This document shows, piece after piece, positions 44,332 to 53,381 of a stretch of 64,000 nucleotides of DNA. The position numbers and the translations under genes are program-made. Below the pieces are notes generated by a model. That model did not search any database and was not told where the DNA came from. It worked only from the letters and a program-made list of their open reading frames with translations. Origin of the DNA: Parvibaculum sp. (lineage in GTDB: Bacteria > Pseudomonadota > Alphaproteobacteria > Parvibaculales > Parvibaculaceae); the NCBI GenBank assembly GCA_002694985.1, contig NZNS01000006.1, positions 16,605 through 80,604 of the forward strand, given 5' to 3'. Each line of letters begins with the position of its first letter. The first letter of the stretch is position 1.

Positions 44332-44838
44332 TCAGACGGACGGGCCGGTGCTAGTGGCGGTCCCGGTCTGCTGGGCAGTACCACTCCCTTGCCGGGCCTT
44401 ATCGAGCGCGGCGTCCACCGCCTCTTCCACCGCATCGAAAACGAGCAGCGTCGAGGCATGGCGCGCCTTGTAGTCGCGGACGGGCTCAAGCACTTCGAGA
44501 TCCGCCCATTTGCCGCCATGAAGGTCGCGCGGCGGCGCGGCCCCTTCCTTGAGCATGGCCCGCATCGCGGCACCCACCTCGTGAAGTTCCTGCGCACTCG
44601 CGCCGATCACATGCCGCGCCATGATGGAGCTGGACGCCTGTCCCAATGCGCAGGCCTTCACATCGGCGCCGTAATCCGCCACCCGGCCTTGCGCATCGAG
44701 TTTCACGTCCACTGTCACCTTCGAGCCGCAAAGCTTCGAGACCGCCGTCGCCGAGGCGTCGGGCGCGTCGAGCCGCTCGCCATGCGGAATATCCGCTGCG
44801 AGAGCCAGAATGCGCTTGTTGTAGATCTCGTTGAGCAT
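44332..44838 (-). CDS. Iron-sulfur cluster assembly scaffold, SufU/IscU-like
   Basis: The 168-residue protein begins MLNEIYNKRILALAADIPHGERL. Two scaffold cysteines are visible in KLCGSKVTVD and VKACALGQASSSIMARHVIG. The third ligand region of IscU reads ARHASTLLVFDAVEEAV, where the Cys is Ser, as in many alphaproteobacterial members of this group. It may serve as an accessory scaffold or bind the cluster differently. The Gly/Thr/Ser-rich tail is variable. It lies 12 bases downstream of cysS, probably in one operon. Confidence 0.88.
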   Translation of the reverse strand: MLNEIYNKRILALAADIPHGERLDAPDASATAVSKLCGSKVTVDVKLDAQGRVADYGADVKACALGQASSSIMARHVIGASAQELHEVGAAMRAMLKEGAAPPRDLHGGKWADLEVLEPVRDYKARHASTLLVFDAVEEAVDAALDKARQGSGTAQQTGTATSTGPSV

Positions 44839-44850
44839 TTCGTTTCCGGT

Positions 44851-46257
44851 CTAGCTCGCCACTCTCCAGCTTGTGCCTTGCGGCCCATCTTCGATCTGAA
44901 CGCCCTTCGCGGCAAGCTCGTCGCGAATGCGGTCGGCTTCCGCGAAATCCTTGGCCTTGCGCGCCGCATTGCGCGCCTCGATCAGCCGTTCGATCTCTTC
45001 TCCATCTATATGGGAAGCCGCGCCCCCGCCTGCAAACCAGGCTTCCGGGTCCATTTCCAGAATGCCGAGAAGCCGCCCCGCGCCGATCAGCTCCGCTTTC
45101 AGCAGCGCCTTCGTGCCGGGGTCCGTTTCCGTGTTGGCGCGCTTGGCGATGGCAAAAAGCTCCGCCAGCGCCTTGGGCGTGTTCAGATCGTCGAGCAGCG
45201 CCTCCATGAAAGCACCGGGCACGGCATTGCTCGTCGCCTCGGCCCGCACATCTGCGAGATTGCGCAGCGCCCCGTAAAGCCGGTCGAGCATCCGCTTGGC
45301 CTGCGCCAGTCCCTCGCTCGTCCAGTCCAGCGGCTGGCGGTAATGACCTGCCAGCAGCGCAAGGCGGATCGCCTCCCCCGGCGCCTGTTGAATGAGATCA
45401 TGCACCAGCAGCACATTGCCGATCGACTTCGACATCTTCTCGGATTCGATATTCACGAAGCCGTTATGCAGCCAGAAGCGCGCCAGCGGCTCCCCGTGAT
45501 GCGCGCAGGCCGACTGCGCCACCTCGTTCTCGTGATGCGGAAACTGGAGGTCGATGCCGCCGCCATGAATGTCGATGGTCTCTCCCAGATACTTCTCGAT
45601 CATCGCCGAGCATTCGATGTGCCAGCCCGGCCGCCCGCGCCCCCAGGGGCTGTCCCAGCCCGGCTGGTCGTCGCTGGATGGCTTCCACAGCACGAAGTCC
45701 GAGGCGTCCTTCTTGTAGGGCGCCACTTCCACCCGCGCACCCGCCACCATCTCGTCACGGTCGCGGCCCGACAGGCGGCCATAATCGGGATAGCTCGGCA
45801 CATTGAAGAGCACATGCCCCTCCGCCGCATAGGCATGGCCCGCCTCGATCAGCCGCTCCATCATCGCGATCATCTCGGGGATGGTATCCGTCGCCTTCGG
45901 TTCGAGGTCCGGCACCAGCACGCCGAGCACGCCCATGTCGTGCCGATAGATATCGGCATATTTCTCCGTCACCACCGAGATCTCGACGCCCTGCTCTTTC
46001 GCAGCGGCGATGATCTTGTCCTCGATATCGGTGATGTTGCGCGCATAGACGACATGCGGGTAAAGGCGGCGCAGCACGCGCGCCAGCACGTCGAATACGA
46101 CCGCCGGCCGTGCATTGCCGATATGCGCATGGTTATAGACCGTCGGTCCGCACACATACATCGTGACACGGTTCGGGTCTGCGGGCTCGAAGACTTCCTT
46201 CTTGCGCGTCAGCGTATTGTACAGCGTGAGCTTGTGGTGGTTCGGCTGGGTATGCAT
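44851..46257 (-). CDS. cysS: Cysteinyl-tRNA synthetase
   Basis: CysRS is a class I synthetase. ATG 46257 gives 468 residues, the usual length. [26 protein letters not shown] contains the zinc-ligand Cys and HIGN motif; further zinc ligands are in WHIECSAM and the His cluster [27 protein letters not shown] is the second signature. The following SufU-like gene fits a role in cysteine use. A longer frame begins at 46353 but lacks conservation. Confidence 0.97.
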   Translation of the reverse strand: MHTQPNHHKLTLYNTLTRKKEVFEPADPNRVTMYVCGPTVYNHAHIGNARPAVVFDVLARVLRRLYPHVVYARNITDIEDKIIAAAKEQGVEISVVTEKYADIYRHDMGVLGVLVPDLEPKATDTIPEMIAMMERLIEAGHAYAAEGHVLFNVPSYPDYGRLSGRDRDEMVAGARVEVAPYKKDASDFVLWKPSSDDQPGWDSPWGRGRPGWHIECSAMIEKYLGETIDIHGGGIDLQFPHHENEVAQSACAHHGEPLARFWLHNGFVNIESEKMSKSIGNVLLVHDLIQQAPGEAIRLALLAGHYRQPLDWTSEGLAQAKRMLDRLYGALRNLADVRAEATSNAVPGAFMEALLDDLNTPKALAELFAIAKRANTETDPGTKALLKAELIGAGRLLGILEMDPEAWFAGGGAASHIDGEEIERLIEARNAARKAKDFAEADRIRDELAAKGVQIEDGPQGTSWRVAS

Positions 46258-46277
46258 GGGATCGGCCTTGATGTCGG

Positions 46278-46499
46278 TCAGCGGGTTTCCGGTCGGATGC
46301 CCGCCGGCTGACGGGCCTTCAGATAGCGGTGTGGCAGACGCAACAAACCGCACATCCGGTCCCGACCCCGCAAAGGGACGGGCAGATCGAAGTTCGGCAG
46401 CATGCCGTCAGGCGCGTCATAACCATCGAAGCCTTCAAGACCATCGCGGCGGCGAAACCGCCCGTCTGAAATTACCTGCCATCTGTTAGCGAAGCCCAT
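46278..46499 (-). CDS. Doubtful small reading frame upstream of cysS
   Basis: From ATG 46499 a 73-residue frame reads [21 protein letters not shown] and so on to GIRPETR. Third-position GC is moderate and no ribosome-binding site or homologue is recognised. It could be a small protein, a remnant or chance. Confidence 0.2.
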   Translation of the reverse strand: MGFANRWQVISDGRFRRRDGLEGFDGYDAPDGMLPNFDLPVPLRGRDRMCGLLRLPHRYLKARQPAGIRPETR

Positions 46500-46804
46500 G
46501 ATCCGAGGCAAGGTTTAAGAATTAACCAAGGCGCTGATCCGGCAGGTCCGAAAGGCCGTAAGAAGCGCAACGTCAGCCCGGTTTCAGAACCTTGCGAGAC
46601 GCATTTCAAGGCCTGATTTTGCGTGGGATCGTAGTTCCACCACCCTTGATAGCCAGTTTCTGCAAGGTTATATGCATGGTTGAGACGATGTCACATCAAC
46701 TACAGCATGGCATAAGACCCCGTGCTTGATGGGCAAAACAGGCTGATTTTCCTGAAATCGGCCTGTGACTTGAACCGGGCAAACCTCCCCTCAAGAATGG
46801 CGGT
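46500..46804. other. Gene-poor gap before folE
   Basis: There is no convincing gene here. The only structure is the hairpin CAGGCTGATTT-TCCTG-AAATCGGCCTG (46739-46765), an 11-bp stem with one mismatch, 40 bp before folE. It may act on folE as an attenuator or be the processed end of a small transcript. No promoter stands out. Confidence 0.4.
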
Positions 46805-47473
46805 ATGACCGGGAAACCCCTAAACGAGATTGGTCGAATGGACATGAATGCTGCAGTTGAGGGGCTCCGCGCCCAGCCTGAGAACGAGCGCCTTGCCGAG
46901 GTGAAGAAGCCGAGCCGCGAGGAAGCCGAAGCCGCCGTGCGTACGCTGATCGCGTGGGCTGGCGACAACCCGGACCGCGAAGGCCTCATCGACACGCCCG
47001 GCCGCGTGACGCGCGCCTATGAAGAGTTCTTCGAGGGCTATCAGGCGGACCCCTTCAAGGAGCTCTCGCGCACCTTCGAGGAAGTCGAGGGCTACCAGGA
47101 CATGGTGATGCTCCGCGACATCAACATCGAGTCGCATTGCGAACATCACATGGTCCCCATTCTCGGCCGCGCGCATATCGCCTATGTGCCGACCAAGAAG
47201 GTCGTGGGCATCTCCAAGCTCGCCCGCGTGATCGAGATCTACGGCAAGCGCCTCCAGACGCAGGAAACCATGACGGCCCAGATCGCCGGCACGATCAACG
47301 CCGCGCTCCAGCCGCAGGGCGTCGCCATCCTCATCGAGGCGAAGCATCAATGCATGACGACGCGCGGCATCAAGAAGCCGGATGTCGCCACCATCACCAC
47401 GCAGTTCACCGGCGTCTTCCGCGACGACCCTCGCATGGAAGCCCGGTTCATGCAGATGATCCGCGGATACTGA
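46805..47473 (+). CDS. folE: GTP cyclohydrolase I
   Basis: FolE converts GTP to dihydroneopterin triphosphate, the first step of folate (and pterin) synthesis. The product has 222 residues (ATG 46805; 46838 or 46844 are also possible). The zinc ligands are in [19 protein letters not shown] (Cys, His, His) and [12 protein letters not shown] (Cys). [18 protein letters not shown] forms the substrate pocket. It is followed by a strong terminator and hisI. Confidence 0.97.
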   Translation: MTGKPLNEIGRMDMNAAVEGLRAQPENERLAEVKKPSREEAEAAVRTLIAWAGDNPDREGLIDTPGRVTRAYEEFFEGYQADPFKELSRTFEEVEGYQDMVMLRDINIESHCEHHMVPILGRAHIAYVPTKKVVGISKLARVIEIYGKRLQTQETMTAQIAGTINAALQPQGVAILIEAKHQCMTTRGIKKPDVATITTQFTGVFRDDPRMEARFMQMIRGY

Positions 47474-47499
47474 GCCCCTTCAAGCTCAACTGCTTTGAC

Positions 47500-47536
47500 A
47501 AAAGGCCCCGCCTTCATCTGAATGGCGGGGCTTTTT
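47500..47536 (+). terminator. Rho-independent terminator after folE
   Basis: AAAGGCCCCGCC-TTCATCTGAAT-GGCGGGGCTTT forms a 12-bp GC-rich stem and is followed by a T-run, 27 bp after the folE stop. It separates folE from hisI. Confidence 0.9.
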
Positions 47537-47568
47537 CAATCTGGCCACTTCGAATGGAAGACCGAGAC

Positions 47569-48021
47569 ATGACCGGCAATGCCCCCTTCGCCCCGCGCGG
47601 TTCGAAGGAAGAGATCGAGGAAGGCACGTCCTTCTCGCCGAAATTCGACCGCGACGGCCTCATCACCGCCGTCACCACCGACGCGAAGACGGGCGAGCTT
47701 CTCATGGTCGCCTGGATGAACGCGGAGGCGCTGGCCCGCACCATCGAGACGGGCGAAGCCTGGTACTGGAGCCGGAGCCGCAACGAGCTCTGGCACAAGG
47801 GCGACACCTCCGGCCAGATCCAGACTGTGGTGGAACTCCGCACCGATTGCGATCAGGACACGGTCTGGCTGAAAGTCGATGTCGCGGGCGATGGCGGCTG
47901 CTGCCATGTGGGCTACCGCTCCTGTTTCTACCGGGCGGTCCCCCGGCAGGAACTGAAACAGGGCGAGCCCGTGAAGCTCGAACCGGTGGGCGCGGAGAAA
48001 TTATCGCACACCCACGGCTGA
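47569..48021 (+). CDS. hisI: Phosphoribosyl-AMP cyclohydrolase
   Basis: HisI opens the purine ring of phosphoribosyl-AMP, the third step of histidine synthesis. ATG 47569, with GGAAGA before it, gives 150 residues without a HisE domain. The metal and substrate motifs are present: [31 protein letters not shown], the DCDQD Mg2+ site and [12 protein letters not shown] with Cys ligands. The other his genes are not in this window. Confidence 0.96.
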   Translation: MTGNAPFAPRGSKEEIEEGTSFSPKFDRDGLITAVTTDAKTGELLMVAWMNAEALARTIETGEAWYWSRSRNELWHKGDTSGQIQTVVELRTDCDQDTVWLKVDVAGDGGCCHVGYRSCFYRAVPRQELKQGEPVKLEPVGAEKLSHTHG

Positions 48022-48137
48022 ACCCGCTCGAATTCCGTCACATTTGCCGCTCATACAACCCATATGGAAGCGCGTGCCTGCTGTCCGGTCTGGCGCAACG
48101 GGCGGCGCTGTAGCATTCTCTTCGAGTAACCGTTCCC

Positions 48138-49217
48138 ATGAAGCAGCTTCCTATGTCCCGTCCAAAAATCGGCATAGCTCTAGGCGCCGGTGTGGCGCGC
48201 GGATGGACGCATATCGGCGTCCTGAAAACGCTGAACCGCGCCGGCATCGACGCGGACATTGTCTCCGGCACCTCCATCGGCGCGCTGGTCGGCGGCTGCC
48301 ATGCGGCCGGCAAGCTCGAACCCCTTGAGGAGTTCGCGCGCTCGCTGACGCGCCGCCGCATGCTCTCCCTGCTCGATTTCCGCTTCCGCTCTTCCGGCCT
48401 CATCGGCGATACCAAGCTCACCGAACTCATGCGCGAACACCTCACCGATATCCGCATCGAGGATCTCGAAAAGCGTTTCGTTGGCGTCGCGACCGAGCTC
48501 ACCACGGGCCACGAACTCTGGCTCCATCACGGCAATCTCATTCAGGCGATCCGCGCCTCCTATTCCCTTCCCGGCGTCTTCTCGCCCATCGCGGTCGATG
48601 GCCGCTGGCTCATCGACGGAGCGCTGGTGAACCCCGTGCCTGTCTCGGTCGCCCGCGCGCTTGGCGCCCGCGTCGTCATCGCGGTGAACCTCAACAACGA
48701 TCCCTTCGATCCGGCCGCGCGCCGCCGCGCGCATGAAGCCTCCTTCCCCGGCTATCTCCAGTCCGCTGCACCCGTCATGCCGGAGGATGATCTCTTCCGC
48801 GAACTGGGGGAGCAGATGGACGAGGAAATGGAGGAGCAGGCGGAAGAAGCCAAGGCCGCCGAATCTGAAATGCTGGAAGAAGGCGAAGCCCCCGCCGTCA
48901 CGGCCCGCATCCGTGAACGCCTCAAGAGCCTGAAATGGAAGCGCACGCCCGAGCAGGAACTCATGCGCCGCGTCATCGGCGGCAAGCAGCGCGAGCCGGG
49001 CATCGCCAGCGTCATGCTCGCTTCATTGAATATCGTGCAGGACCGTCTCGCCCGAATGCGCATGGCAGGCGACCCGCCGGACCTTATGATCGCGCCCAAG
49101 GTGGGTCATCTGAGCCTGCTCGATTTCGACCACGCGGACGAACTGATCGCGCTGGGAGAGGAAGCCGCCGAAGAGGCGATCCCCCAGATCCGCGAAATCA
49201 TCGAGATCATGCAGTAA
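48138..49217 (+). CDS. Patatin-like phospholipase, RssA family
   Basis: The 359-residue product has the patatin catalytic dyad: Ser in GTSIGAL near residue 49 and Asp in IDGALVNP near 159. The GAGVARGWTHIGVL oxyanion loop is close to the N-terminus. A charged insertion (GEQMDEEMEEQAEEAKAAESEMLEEGE) lies between residues 220 and 255. The C-terminal half has QDRLARMRMAGDPPDLMIAPKVGHLSLLDF, typical of NTE/RssA. It probably acts as a phospholipase or acyl hydrolase. ATG 48138 or 48153 could be the start. Confidence 0.9.
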   Translation: MKQLPMSRPKIGIALGAGVARGWTHIGVLKTLNRAGIDADIVSGTSIGALVGGCHAAGKLEPLEEFARSLTRRRMLSLLDFRFRSSGLIGDTKLTELMREHLTDIRIEDLEKRFVGVATELTTGHELWLHHGNLIQAIRASYSLPGVFSPIAVDGRWLIDGALVNPVPVSVARALGARVVIAVNLNNDPFDPAARRRAHEASFPGYLQSAAPVMPEDDLFRELGEQMDEEMEEQAEEAKAAESEMLEEGEAPAVTARIRERLKSLKWKRTPEQELMRRVIGGKQREPGIASVMLASLNIVQDRLARMRMAGDPPDLMIAPKVGHLSLLDFDHADELIALGEEAAEEAIPQIREIIEIMQ

Positions 49218-49240
49218 GCACTTCGCTGCGCGCGAGGACC

Positions 49241-49669
49241 TCAGCCGTTCGCGATGTAGAGACGCATGGCTTCTGTCTCCATCACCGTCTCGGCGATACG
49301 ATGCTTCACAACGTCGCCGATCGAAACGATGCCGACGACTTCGCCCTTCTCGATCACCGGCAGGTGACGGAAACGGCCCGTCGTCATCGAGTCCATCAGT
49401 TCATCGACGGAATCGTTCAGCCCGCAGGTCACGACCCGTGAGGTCATAACCTCGCGCACCGGCCCGTTCAGCGCCTCGCCGCCGCTTTTGGCCACCGCCT
49501 TCACGATATCGCGCTCGGAGATGATGCCCACGACCTTCCGGTCCTGCATGACCAGCACGGCGCCGATCCGGCGCTCGCTCAGCAGCACCGCTACGTCGCG
49601 AAGCGACATCTCCGGGCTCACGCTGGAAACCTCGTTACCCTTGGCTTTCAGGATTGTCGCGACATTCAT
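49241..49669 (-). CDS. CBS-domain protein
   Basis: The product is 142 residues with two CBS motifs (GNEVSSVSPEMSLRDVAVLLSERRIGAVLVMQDRKVVGIISERDIVKA and DSVDELMDSMTTGRFRHLPVIEKGEVVGIVSIGDVVKHRI). Together they form one Bateman module that senses adenine nucleotides. There is no effector domain. It is convergent with the patatin gene. The gap after it (49670-49945) holds nothing distinct. Confidence 0.93.
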   Translation of the reverse strand: MNVATILKAKGNEVSSVSPEMSLRDVAVLLSERRIGAVLVMQDRKVVGIISERDIVKAVAKSGGEALNGPVREVMTSRVVTCGLNDSVDELMDSMTTGRFRHLPVIEKGEVVGIVSIGDVVKHRIAETVMETEAMRLYIANG

Positions 49670-49945
49670 GGCATTCCTCCGCGGGTTGGAGTGTCAGGCA
49701 TCGGCCCCACCGCCACGGCGTCTCAACCGCACCGGCCCTCACCCCAGAATGATGCGGCATTCCGCCGCATACGACAAGGAGATACATGCAAATCGCAGGA
49801 ATCTGCCCTTTGTCCCTTCCCATTGGATAGGCGCTTTGATTTCCCCGCCCGGCACCTGATAATCGCGCGCCTTGGTTGAGTCCCGATCCTTTGGTCATAT
49901 CCCGCGCCGTCAAAAGCGCCCTTGAAATGGAAAAGTGGCTCCCAC

Positions 49946-51235
49946 ATGTGGCAACGCGCCTATCTCCACCGCCTGAAGAGCGATATCGACCTCTGGATCG
50001 AGCGCGGCTGGGTCACTCCCGCCAGCGCCGAAGCGATCCTGAAGTCGGCCGCGGAGCGCCCCTCCACGCGGCGGATGCCTGCCATCCTTGCCATTCTTGG
50101 TGCCGTGCTGATCGGCTTCGCCGTTATGAGCTTCGTCGCCGCCAACTGGACCGAGATTCCCAAACTCACGAAGCTCATCATGATCTTCGTGGCCATGTGG
50201 GTGTCCTGGGGAGCGGCCTTCGCGCTGGAAAAGCGCGGCCATGCCAACTTCGCGCAAGCTGCCGTCCTGATCGGCCTGTGCCTGTTCGGCGGCGGCATCA
50301 TGCTCATCGCCCAGATCTATCACATCGTCACCGACGATCCGGGCGGCGTCCTCGCCTGGTGCATTGCGGCGCTGGCCGCTGCATGGCTGCTTCCCTCGCG
50401 GCCCGCCCTCGCGCTCGGCATCCTGCTCGCGGTGATCTGGACGAGCTTCACACTCAGCCTCGAAGAGACGACACCACACTGGTCTTTCTGGATTGTCTGG
50501 ATCGTGGCTTTCGCGCTCTCGCTCCGGCTGGCATGGCTGCCCGGTTTCCACCTCGCGCTTCTCGCGGGCTTCATCTGGCAAGTGCTCTGGGGCTTCGCCA
50601 TTGCCGAAACCTTCACCATCGATCCGGCTTGGCTCATCATCGTCTACACGCTGGAAGTTATCGCGATCTGGCTCGCCGCGCTTCTCTGCTCGGACAAGGG
50701 GCCGCGCTTCGCCGCCGCCGCCGAGGCCTATGCCATCGCCCTCACCTTCGTTCTCTTCTGGTTCCTGCAGATACGCCCCGATCGCGCCATCGGTGACGGC
50801 GCCGCCTTCTACTGGCCCTTCCTCCTCGTGATGTTCGCTCTCGCCGGCAGTCTCGCCGTCCTCGTGATCATGCGCTCCCTGCTTGAAGCACGTCACGCGG
50901 CGTCCATCGGTGCCATCATCGTCGCCACTCTCGCCTACCCCGCAATCGAGGCGGGCGCGCCCACTCTCGTGCCCTGGATCTATGCGGCGCTCTTTCTCGC
51001 ACTCTCCGCATGGCTCGTTTCCTACGGCATGTCCCGCGACAGTCGCTTCGCCGTCAATTTCGCTTTTGTCGCCTTCGGTGCCGAGGTTCTTTATCTCTAC
51101 TTCGAAACAATGGGCACGCTTCTCGATACCGCGCTCTTCTTCGCGCTGGGCGGCGTCCTTCTGATCGCCGGTTCCCTCGTCATGGAGCGCATGCGTCGCC
51201 GCATCGTCAATCAGGTCGAAGGAGACGCCGCATGA
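49946..51235 (+). CDS. DUF2157 membrane protein
   Basis: The 429-residue protein begins with a soluble DUF2157 segment (LKSDIDLWIERGWVTPASAEAILKS). About twelve hydrophobic helices follow, such as MPAILAILGAVLIGFAVMSFVA and WIVWIVAFALSLRLAW. ATG 49946 is preferred to TTG 49922. Its stop overlaps the start of the GDYXXLXY gene (ATGA). DUF2157/GDYXXLXY pairs recur in proteobacteria; their joint role is unknown. Confidence 0.9.
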   Translation: MWQRAYLHRLKSDIDLWIERGWVTPASAEAILKSAAERPSTRRMPAILAILGAVLIGFAVMSFVAANWTEIPKLTKLIMIFVAMWVSWGAAFALEKRGHANFAQAAVLIGLCLFGGGIMLIAQIYHIVTDDPGGVLAWCIAALAAAWLLPSRPALALGILLAVIWTSFTLSLEETTPHWSFWIVWIVAFALSLRLAWLPGFHLALLAGFIWQVLWGFAIAETFTIDPAWLIIVYTLEVIAIWLAALLCSDKGPRFAAAAEAYAIALTFVLFWFLQIRPDRAIGDGAAFYWPFLLVMFALAGSLAVLVIMRSLLEARHAASIGAIIVATLAYPAIEAGAPTLVPWIYAALFLALSAWLVSYGMSRDSRFAVNFAFVAFGAEVLYLYFETMGTLLDTALFFALGGVLLIAGSLVMERMRRRIVNQVEGDAA

Positions 51236-51834
51236 ACCGCTTCGGTCTCGCCGTCATCGCCCTCGTCATCGGCCAGTCGCTCTTCCTCGCCGCGATGGTC
51301 TGGGATCGCGTCTCCCTGCTCCGCTCGGATACTGTCGTTACCCTCGAAACCGCACCCGTCGACCCGCGCGACATCTTCCGGGGCGACTATGTCATCCTCA
51401 ACTACGCCATCTCGCGCCTCCATCTCGATGCGCTCGAAGGTGATGATGAATTTTCATCCGGCGATGAAATTTATGTCGAGCTCGCGCCCGATGGCGCGAC
51501 ATGGAAAGCCGTCGCCGTCTGGAGGGGCGCACGAGAACCCCGTCCCGGAAACGCGATCATCCGCGGCCACGTCTCCTATGTCCTCGCTCAAGCCCCGGCA
51601 ACGGAAACTTCGGGTACGGATGGAAATTCCATCCCCTGCCCCAACTGCGGCAGTGCCTTCGTCACCTACGGAATCGAGAGTTATTTCGTACCCGAAGGCG
51701 AAGGCCGGGTGCTGGAAGACCAGCGTAACGCTGGCGACCTCACCATCGACGTTGCCCTCGGGGATAACGGCACGGCTGCCATCAAGCAGCTCCGTCTCAA
51801 CGGCGAACCGGTTTACGAAGAACCGCTCTTCTGA
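51232..51834 (+). CDS. GDYXXLXY domain protein
   Basis: The product is 200 residues with an N-terminal anchor helix (RFGLAVIALVIGQSLFLAAMVW) and the motif PRDIFRGDYVILNYAISRL that names the family. A later CPNC pair (IPCPNCGSAF) may bind zinc. It is translationally coupled to DUF2157 by a four-base overlap. It probably faces the periplasm. Confidence 0.9.
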   Translation: MNRFGLAVIALVIGQSLFLAAMVWDRVSLLRSDTVVTLETAPVDPRDIFRGDYVILNYAISRLHLDALEGDDEFSSGDEIYVELAPDGATWKAVAVWRGAREPRPGNAIIRGHVSYVLAQAPATETSGTDGNSIPCPNCGSAFVTYGIESYFVPEGEGRVLEDQRNAGDLTIDVALGDNGTAAIKQLRLNGEPVYEEPLF

Positions 51835-52283
51835 GTCTTCACCTGGATCACCATCCCCCTGTGTGAGGGCGAACGCGTGGCCGCTCGTTCCGTGAGGGGA
51901 TAAGTCACGCCAATCGGCCTGAAAGACCAGGCGTTGATCCACTACGCATTTTCACCCGGGAAATCGGGTCGGCACATCTGGATATAACGCGATCCGGGAC
52001 AAGCAGAAGAAACAACCCGGCGCGATGCACTCCGTGCGGCGGGTTATCCCCTGTGCAGGTGATAACCCGTCACTTCGTGACGGTTCGATGACGTTTTGAT
52101 GACAGTCGGGACAGCCTGTCCCCGCCCCCGGGGACAAGCTTTAATAAGATGTCCCCGCCCCCGGGGACAAGCTTCAACAAGATGTCCCCGCCCTCGTCAT
52201 TTCTTGAAAACAAGATCATAACGTCGTTATGCCCCTCATAGATATCGCTGGACACGCCGTCGAGCCTGTTCGATAGAGGGCGT
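51835..52283. other. Repeat-bearing gap between GDYXXLXY and TetR genes
   Basis: The gap of about 450 bp holds no convincing gene. It contains TTATCCCC...GATAAC, the paired TGACG boxes and a 33-bp tandem array described separately (52076-52206). A GTG-start minus-strand frame through the array (52070-52255) would encode repeats of GGGDILLKLVP, but nothing supports its use. Confidence 0.6.
52076..52206 (+). repeat. Composite repeat: TGACG boxes plus 33-bp tandem array
   Basis: CGTGACG-GTT-CGATGACG (52076-52093) is followed by two 33-bp units beginning GTCCCCGCCCCCGGGGAC, with the tails AAGCTTTAATAAGAT (first, from 52118) and AAGCTTCAACAAGAT (second, from 52151), and a third partial unit from 52184. 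The 18-bp palindrome and the boxes recur at 27613-27671 and 56383-56465. Confidence 0.8.
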
Positions 52284-52964
52284 ATGAGTACGCAGGTTCA
52301 GGAGAGTGCGGCTAACGCACGGCGCAACGCGCAACGAGAAGCGCTTCTCGATGCCGCAAGCGAAATGCTCGTTCATGGTGGTCCCGAAGCGATCTCATTG
52401 AGAAAGCTCGCCGCCCGCGTCGGAACCTCCACCATGGCCGTCTACACGGCCTTTGGCGGCAAGGAAGGGCTCATCTTCGCTTTGTACGAAGAAGCCTTCG
52501 ATCGTCTCGCGGCAGCCGAAGAGGCTGTGATGAAAAATCCGGAGCCTCTCCTCTATTTGCGCGATCTCGCATTTGCTTATCGTGACTTCGCGCTGAAGAA
52601 CCCGTCCTATTACGCGTTGATGATCAGCTCCACGCTTCCCGTGCCGGACTCGCTTCGTCACGGCGAAACGGGCAAGACCAACCCTACCGCCCGCGGCGTG
52701 ACGCAGCATCGCTCCTATCGGATCATGCTCGATGCGGTGAAGAAATGCGTGGAAGACGGCACCCTGCCGTCCCATCATGGTGTGGAAGTACTGGCAGACG
52801 CGCTATGGGCTGCGGTGCATGGGCTTTGCAGCCTCGAACTCGCAGGCTTCCATGACAGCGCCGAAGCAGCGGAAAATCGCTTCAACGTAACAACGGGAGC
52901 GATCCTCCGCGGCCTGCTGACGCCTGAAGGCCGAAAAAAACTCGACAGCCTCAATCAGGATTAG
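52284..52964 (+). CDS. TetR-family regulator with WHG-type ligand domain
   Basis: The 226-residue product has the TetR helix-turn-helix REALLDAASEMLVHGGPEAISLRKLAARVGTSTMAVYTAFGGKEGLIFALY. The C-terminal domain contains ALWAAVHGLCSLELAGFH, the WHG (TetR_C_33) signature. The target is unknown; it stands next to the repeat-rich gap. It overlaps the convergent DUF4389 gene by 14 bases. Confidence 0.9.
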   Translation: MSTQVQESAANARRNAQREALLDAASEMLVHGGPEAISLRKLAARVGTSTMAVYTAFGGKEGLIFALYEEAFDRLAAAEEAVMKNPEPLLYLRDLAFAYRDFALKNPSYYALMISSTLPVPDSLRHGETGKTNPTARGVTQHRSYRIMLDAVKKCVEDGTLPSHHGVEVLADALWAAVHGLCSLELAGFHDSAEAAENRFNVTTGAILRGLLTPEGRKKLDSLNQD

Positions 52965-53298
52965 TCACGGATGGAAAACGTCCGAGTGGGAACGGCTTTT
53001 CCTCGCGCGCAAAAATCACGAAGGCAAGGCACTCCCAGACATACTGGATCAGATTGCGGCTGAATTTGCGCAATTCCTCATTCTTGTCTCCAGTGATGAG
53101 GATCACGACGAACTGAAGCGCACCGAGAAAGATCGCGACGGAGAAGGCGAGATTGCCGAGAAACCAGAACGCGATCATGTAGAGAAATCGGATCCAGAGT
53201 TCCTTGCGGGCAGACGGAGCCTTGTCGTCATGGCCCGCATGCGCAGCGTCCGGTCCACTATCCGAAGGCACGCCGGGATCTGCTGATGTATCGCTCAT
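52951..53298 (-). CDS. DUF4389 membrane protein
   Basis: The 115-residue protein has a disordered N-terminus of 32 residues and two helices (WIRFLYMIAFWFLGNLAFSVAIF and LGALQFVVILITGDKNEELRKF). FSRNLIQYVWECLAFVIFAREEKPFPLGRFP is the DUF4389 signature. Its function is unknown. Its last 14 bases overlap the TetR 3' end. Confidence 0.85.
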   Translation of the reverse strand: MSDTSADPGVPSDSGPDAAHAGHDDKAPSARKELWIRFLYMIAFWFLGNLAFSVAIFLGALQFVVILITGDKNEELRKFSRNLIQYVWECLAFVIFAREEKPFPLGRFPSVTNPD

Positions 53299-53311
53299 GA
53301 GTCTTCTCCTG

Positions 53312-53346
53312 AAAATGGCCGTTAGGGTTGAAGGGCCATTTTTTAT
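53312..53346. terminator. Two-way terminator between rhomboid and DUF4389 genes
   Basis: AAAATGGCC ... GGCCATTTT forms a 9-bp stem with a 13-nt loop. T-runs follow on both strands. On the minus strand it would stop read-through from the rhomboid gene into DUF4389. Confidence 0.7.
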
Positions 53347-53381
53347 GTGGTTTCCCTCACACGGGATTCAATAAGTGCGCG

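Noticed and set aside
52070..52255. Minus-strand frame encoding repeats of GGGDILLKLVP
   Set aside because: It exists because the 33-bp DNA repeat has a length divisible by three. It has a GTG start, no ribosome-binding site and no counterpart at the 56-kb copy.
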